Positions 58,538-64,000 of a stretch of DNA of 64,000 nucleotides are shown here, in pieces (the first letter of the stretch is position 1; each line of letters opens with the position of its first letter). The stretch lies in contig JAUKTV010000002.1 of assembly GCA_030549205.1 (NCBI GenBank), forward strand, positions 2,170,001 to 2,234,000. The letters run 5' to 3'. The notes beneath the pieces were generated by a model. The model did no database searches. It was not told where the DNA came from and saw only the letters and a program-made list of their open reading frames with translations. This DNA is from Apiosordaria backusii. Taxonomy: Eukaryota; Ascomycota; Sordariomycetes; Sordariales; Lasiosphaeriaceae. A program made the translations under genes and the position numbers.

Positions 58538-59603
58538 GGCTGAGATGTGCGGCAGCTGGTGCAACTTCTGTGGGACTGACTGGCTGGGAAGAGGGCCCAA
58601 GTGGGTAGTGCTGCGGGAAGTAGGTGACTTCATATATTTACCTACCTCAAGCCTTACCTCCGCTACCTCGTGCGGACGTGTCACCAATATGGCTCCAGAA
58701 GCGGAGGCATTTATTCCGCGGCAACATCGTTGGCGGAAATCAAAGATCCCAGCGCGGCTTTATTAGCAATAACGGCCTGTAAGTAAGTGTTTCAAGTCTC
58801 CGCATGCAACCCAAGGACCCGGGACAGACTCAGTTCTCGGACAATTCCACAAGAGCCGCCTTGGCCTCGGTGAGAGAGTACCGCACCGGTTTTGACCAGC
58901 TTTCCGGGTTCCTGGGGTCAGTGAGCGGGGGCGCTGGGTGTTGTTTGCAAGTTGAGGAACCTGGGAACGAAGCACTTCAGTGGAGTGCAAGGCAGTGCGA
59001 TTGGTGCGGGTCTGGCAGGTATCCCTGCAGGGGTCAGGGCCACTGATAAGCAATAAGGATTAGCATTTAAGGCTTACTGTGCTCACAAGGCAGATACTGC
59101 TACAGCAGGCCTTCCAGGTTGGTAATAATGGCTTCAAATACCTACAGGAAAAGATATTCGGAATGAGAAGTATTTCCATAAGTAACATAGATTAAACCTA
59201 ATCTCCTTGCTAAATTTGCAAAGCACACCACCTGCTTTAAAAGTTAGCCAGGGTATAGGTGCACGGGCTAATTTAAGCTTAAGGCTGAATTCAGTTTTGC
59301 TACCGCCAAAGCTAGCTCGCCAAAATCATCTCTTTTCCATCGATTTCCTCAGGCACAAACACTGCCGGCAGCCTCACTTAACGCCTCAAAATTGCCTTCC
59401 AAGCATCCACAAGCCTTCAAACTGCTCTTTGGGATAGATTACTACACTTTTAAGCATCTTGCCCGCTTTTGCACCCCCCTATTAGAGGGGCCTAGCGTAG
59501 CCCCTTGGATACTGCGTACGCGCACCTGGAAGGCGGCCTTCCATCGCATCATCGACTAGCTGGCATTGCTTTGGTAAGGTAGCCTAGGAAAGGGCCCTCG
59601 AAC
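58538..59603. other. Intergenic region with AT-richer segment
   Basis: About 1.07 kb. The part at about 59040-59460 is richer in AT and TpA than its surroundings and could be a mutated repeat remnant, but no transposon protein or terminal repeat is recognisable. Confidence 0.4.
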
Positions 59604-62600
59604 ATGAACGGCCAACCGCGCCAGACATTCGCAGAATTTGCTGCGAATGGCTCAGTCGGAGACTGGATTTTTGGGAGACGCGACGGGAGCGCGTCTACTA
59701 CAACCCCAGCCAAGGAAAACCCCACCCCGCCCGCCGCCTTGGACCCGGAGCCTCCCCGGATTACCAGCGACATTCTGCCGCCGCAACCCCCAACCCAGAG
59801 CCCGGCAGTACAATTCGCCCCTCCTCCCCAGGAAGATGCGGGCCCTAGAAGCACAAAATACCAAACAGATGCTGAACGGAGAAAAGCTATTAGCGAAGCG
59901 TTAAAGAGACGACGGGCTTCTGGCCCCAACGACCAAAGCTATGGCCAGCAAAAAAGAGTGCAAACAGGCAGCTTCCAGCCCTCGCTGTCGTCGTTCCCTC
60001 CGCAGCTAGGCCCGTCCGCACCACATCAACCACGCCCCTTTGAGCCTGCATCAACATCAACGACGTCGGTCTCGTCGTCAACTTCGGAGAGTTCCGATGT
60101 CGAGATGATGGAGCACTCTGCTCCTCTTCTCGCGGAGAACATTCCCGACGACAGCGATGATGGTGATTGGGAAGAAGGGACTCAAGGGAGTGATGCTTCC
60201 GTCGCCAACCTCCTTGACAGCCAGCTTCAGGCCGAAACCTCGGAAGCCGCCGATACAGTGCCCCGCGCCTTAGAGCTCACTCCCTCTGGGCGCTCGTATC
60301 TGAGGTGGAAGGATGAGTCAATGTACGGGACCATCATTCCGGATGGATATGAATGGTCGTCGGCCCGTTCTGGCTTTCCCTGGTGAGATATCTTATGCGT
60401 TGGCCAAGAAGCCGCATTTGCTAATATCGTAGGATTTGTCCTGTTCGGTCGTGCCGCAAGCTATTTCCTATAATAAAACGACTGGGTGGCCATTTTGTGG
60501 TAAGTCACGCCTCCAGTCTTTTTTTTTTTTTTTTTTTTTTGTTTTTTTTTTTGTTTCTGTACAGTCGCTCACAGTTTGCCACAGCGACAACATCGAGGTA
60601 CCTTGTTCCACGACAACATGGACGGCACCTTATCGATATGTGGTCACTACGCCAAGCTCCGCGACGGCGGGGATATGCCTTCTGATGGTAGACCCAAGCC
60701 GGGTATTGTCATCTCAGTTGGACCCCCAGACCCTCTCGAGGCTCCCATGGTCGCTCCCTCGTTACCGGATAGCAACCAACCCCATTTGGCCAATGGTAGC
60801 GAGGATGGTGCTCTTCCGACCTCTACCTCAAGTCTCGTCAAAGTAAGCTCAGAAACCCTCGCTGGTTCTCCTGTCACCGGAGATCCCGTGGCCCTCTGGA
60901 AGTCCCTCCAGCCTTACCTTAGCAAATTCAAAGGTGCAGTACCTCCTTCAAAGGGGCATGTCAAGGCACTGCTCTCTCTTCCCAAGCTTCGGGATTTCGA
61001 CTGGAACTACCCCCGAATCCAAACCCACCCATTCATGGATACCAGCCCCCGAGATATCTCTTCCCTAATCCTGCAAGTGACGGGAGAGCCTGCCCCCACG
61101 CCATGTCATAGATGTGCAAGCGGCAAAGGACTCTTTCATTCGTGTGTCATGATCTCGCCGCAAGCCCCAAAAGACATTATCAGGAATGTTGTTGGCTGTG
61201 CAAATTGCTTCTACCACTTCAATCAGACGTATTGCACATTGAAAGACTGGGGAACCGAGAGAGCAAGAAAGCTACTATATAACGGCAAATCGCCCAATTG
61301 GGAGTACGGGAATTCGGAATGGGACGCAGAACCGACAATGTTCGATGTGACTGAGCATGTTGACAGTTCACTAATGGACGGTGATGCTCAGACTACCTCA
61401 GCCCCTGCAGTCTCAGCCATCGGGAAAGCTTTGCTATCCACGCCATCTGTCAGTGATGGCTTTGAGCTAGCTGAACGGGGGAGGAAGTATACCGAATGGT
61501 CAGGTACGCAGTTGTGTTCCCTGTTTTTGAAGACAAAGCAAACTGACGAGGTTACAGATGGGAGTGCGGCTCCTCAGTCGCTATGCGGGGCATTGATTCC
61601 CGCTGGATATACTATGCGTTCGGTTCCCAGGCGGAAACCATTCCCTTGTCCGGTTCGGAGATGCGAGATGGAGTGCATAAGAACGAAAGACTTGGGATTC
61701 CATTTTGTGGTACGTCTTCGGCAGGAATCACTATTTTGAATCAAACTCGAACTAATATTTGATATCCTCTAGCGTGGTCATTACGCCAGCTACCTTAAGG
61801 ATAATGGAGACGGAACCTTCGATGTCGTCGGTGTATATGCTCCCAAACGCGGAAACTTGATCAAAAGTGGCAAGATTCTTACCCCAGGTCCTCCCATCGT
61901 TGTTGCCCAAACGCGGCCTGACGGGTCGATTAAGTGGGTGCCTAATTGGGAGAATATGAAGCGTCTTTCAGCCCAGGACGCTGCCGCTGCTGCCATTCCT
62001 GATCCGCCATCTGATGTGCCCATAAGCGAGGAAACACCAGTCACCAATGTCTCGGACCCGACGCCTGGTGTGCCCCAGGGCTCCAATGGGCCACCAAAGG
62101 CGACCTGGGACCTCATGGAGGCAGAACCGACGCTCAGTCAGGCGGCGCAAGATTTCTGGCTCAATAAAGTGCTGCCCGCCCTCTCGGGTCCCACCGATAT
62201 TCCTCGGAATCCCGCTGTCATCGAGCTCCTGGAGTGTAGTCAAAGACGGGAACTTCGTCCAGGACTGAATCTCGGTGGGAAACAGCCCCTGGCCGTCAAG
62301 ATGCGCGACATCGCCGCCATTATCTTACAAATGGTTGGGGACCAAGTCCCGGAATCCAACGTCTGTACGAGATGCCAGCACGAACGTGGCCTCTGGCGCG
62401 AGTGCATCATCGTTCCACAGACGGCAAGCCTCGAGACCCGAAAGCACTGGACTTCGTGTGCCAACTGCACGTTGCGGGGTGGAGCGAGCAACTGCTCTCT
62501 CAAGGGGAAGTTCGCCCCGGGAACTGCTGTGCAGCAGCTGCGGGACTGGCCCACATCCACCAAGAAGGATACGCCAACCGGAGATGGAAAAATGGGGGTT

Positions 62601-63317
62601 TGGGAACAGGGGCCGCGAGATTATGTCGAGACAGTTTATGTGTATAAAGCGCCGGGCACAGGTATCGGGAGAGTGGAAGAAAAAGAGGATGACGATACGG
62701 AGGATCTGGAGGAGAGGGAAGGTCCTTCCACTCGGTACCAGATGAGAACCCGGACGGCTGTGTCAACGATTGTTCAAGAACAACAACAACGCTCAGTAGT
62801 GGAGCGGCGGCAGCCGCCCAATGGTGTTATGTCGAAAGGCGGAGCCTCGGTGGCTACTGGTTTGGTTACTACTGAGTCTGTGTTGGAGATGGAAGATTGG
62901 GAGGTGGCACCGGGACGGATCAGGGAGCAAGATCCAAATTCTGAAGGTGAGTTTGGTGCCCGCCCGCCCCCCTTTTTATTTATTTATTGCTACACTGCTA
63001 ACCTTGTGTGCTCAGCAATTGCCTTCTCCAAGTCATACCTGTCCAGCGCCTACGCTGTCGACGTTTGCGAGGATGTCGCCTTCCGCGTAGATACCATCCA
63101 GAGCGGTCACAACTTGAAGATTGAAGCCGACTCGAACCAGCTGCGGCTGTGCTCGCTGGCCTCCGGCAAGCTGAGGGTCAAGATTGGGGACGAGCCTGAG
63201 TTTGTGATTGGCCCACATGGCATGTTCAAGGTCAAGGCCGGGGTGTCATGCACGGTGACGAACAGGATGTACATCGATGCTATCATGCACACGACGGTTT
63301 TGAATGGATTTGTGTAG
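59604..63317 (+). CDS. Duplicated zinc-finger/DUF3716 protein with cupin-like C-terminus
   Basis: Exons 59604-60382, 60433-60499, 60585-61503, 61558-61709, 61773-62946 and 63016-63317; 1,130 residues with every join in frame. After a disordered, Pro/Ser/Glu-rich N-terminus come two copies of one module. Copy 1: YGTIIPDGYEW, ICPVRSC (about 261), LGGHFVRQHRGTL, DNMDGTL, then a DUF3716-like Cys cluster (CHRCASGKGLFHSC at about 456, GCANC, YCTLKDW). Copy 2: CGALIPAGYTM, PCPVRRC (about 618), LGFHFVRGHYASYL, DNGDGTF, then CTRCQHERGLWREC (about 837), SCANC, NCSLK. The C-terminal 100 residues (LRVKIGDEPEFVIGPHGMFK, then VSCTVTNRMYID) resemble the CENP-C/Mif2-type cupin. A nuclear DNA-binding protein is the likely class; the function is unknown. 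Confidence 0.75.
60519..60552. repeat. Long T-run in intron 2 of the DUF3716 gene
   Basis: 22 T, one G, then 11 T, inside intron 60500-60584 on the sense strand, upstream of two possible acceptors (60564 and 60584). Confidence 0.9.
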
Positions 63318-64000
63318 ATAAGTGTTGGGTTACCTGTTTTGACTTATCTCCTATTCAAATCTAGGGAAAACAAGCATATTAGCGGGAACCGCGGTCATGT
63401 CTTGCTGGGGTGAAACTTGGATTCGAGGGTTGTACATACTATTAAGATGATTTCAAAGGACAGATTTGAACTTGCTGGGAGCTAAGATGCGGGTATGTGG
63501 TTTTGGATTGACCGATGCTGAGGTTGGGCATTGGGGAGATGTGGATGTAAAATAATGTAACATCATCTCTCGACAAAGACGTCACTTGTAGACAAGCCAC
63601 AAAAGCTTATGTATGTACCTTATGTCCAGTGTCTGAGCTTCACTTTCTTCCCAATCTAACCTAGCTTTACCCTGACCATGATTTGGGGTCTACCATGTTC
63701 ATTACCTATCTGGGCTTGATCTAAGCTTTAACATTAAATCTCACGCCCTTCCTCCAATAATCCCACCATCAGCTTCCCTCGTATGGGCGGCAACATACAT
63801 CCCGCCTACCGCCTCTCTGCCAGCGCCTGTGTTTGCTCCAACGCGTCCAGGGCTTCAAGCCCTTTCGTGCATTCTTCTTTCAGAGGTTGATAAATCCAGC
63901 CCATGATTCCTTCTTTCCTTGACGCGCTTGTCTTTGTCTCTCTCTTTTTCGGAAACGCTTGGGCTTAGGCCCCTGTTCGTGACTGGTACTCGTTGGGTCC
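63318..64000. other. Intergenic region at right edge
   Basis: About 680 bases after the DUF3716 gene. A short minus-strand frame at 63806-63904 could be the 3' end of a gene beyond the window but is too short to support. Confidence 0.4.

Noticed and set aside
63806..63904. Short minus-strand frame ending ALDALEQTQALAERR that might be the 3' end of a gene off the right edge
   Set aside because: Only about 32 codons from the ATG, with an in-frame stop 20 codons upstream; too little to call.
1..64000. CRISPR arrays, rRNA, bacterial-type operons or intact transposons
   Set aside because: The short tandem repeats found have no unique spacers, and no reverse transcriptase, transposase or terminal repeats were recognised; the window is fungal nuclear DNA.

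Overview
This 64 kb window is nuclear DNA of a filamentous ascomycete, most likely a sordariomycete of the order Sordariales. Supporting signs are: genes split by short introns (about 49-278 nt, mostly 50-85 nt, with GT donors, CTAAC/CTGAC-like branch points and AG acceptors); an intron-containing nuclear tRNA-Ile; and fungal families such as a Zn2Cys6 regulator, a Csk1-type kinase, an Mtr-like permease, DUF3716 modules and a Swt21/WRAP53 protein. I see no rRNA, CRISPR array, intact transposon, bacterial-style operon or virus. Twenty-three protein genes and one tRNA can be modelled. For most, exon lengths sum to an exact reading frame across all joins, which supports the models.

Layout. 1-16.5 kb: 5' end of a Syp1/FCHo F-BAR gene (minus, runs off the edge), a CDK-activating-type kinase, a Zn2Cys6 transcription factor, an ammonium transporter, an APC amino acid/GABA permease, a Zip2/SHOC1-like XPF-fold meiosis protein and a WRAP53/Swt21 WD40 protein. 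17-30 kb: a PQ-loop membrane protein, a PAN-domain single-pass surface protein, an R3H-associated protein, a roughly 3 kb gene-free stretch, a highly expressed-looking secreted protein and a RING protein. 30-42 kb: the Rieske subunit of complex III, DDB1 (DIM-8 in Neurospora), an ACC-synthase-like PLP enzyme and a Bir1/survivin protein. 42-54 kb: an Mtr-like amino acid permease, tRNA-Ile(AAU), a thimet-type oligopeptidase, the essential myosin light chain (Cdc4/Mlc1) and a CoA-binding-fold protein. 54-64 kb: a hypothetical protein, a secreted beta-helix protein and a 1,130-residue protein carrying two copies of a zinc-finger plus DUF3716 module with a C-terminal cupin-like domain.

The genes are unrelated housekeeping, transport, cell-cycle and chromatin genes in mixed orientations, not a metabolite cluster. 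Links that can be drawn are only thematic: cell division and cytoskeleton (Syp1, myosin light chain, Bir1, Csk1), chromatin/genome maintenance (DDB1, Zip2-like, possibly the DUF3716 protein) and nitrogen uptake (ammonium transporter beside an amino acid/GABA permease, with an Mtr-like permease further on).

The most notable observations are: the duplicated zinc-finger/DUF3716/cupin-like gene; apparent single-base deletions confined to G/C homopolymers that break two otherwise conserved genes (one in the kinase, four in the WRAP53-like gene), which look more like sequence errors than decay; a repeated switch from C-rich to G-rich sense strand inside single genes; and several cases where the start codon or a UTR intron would change the annotated product.
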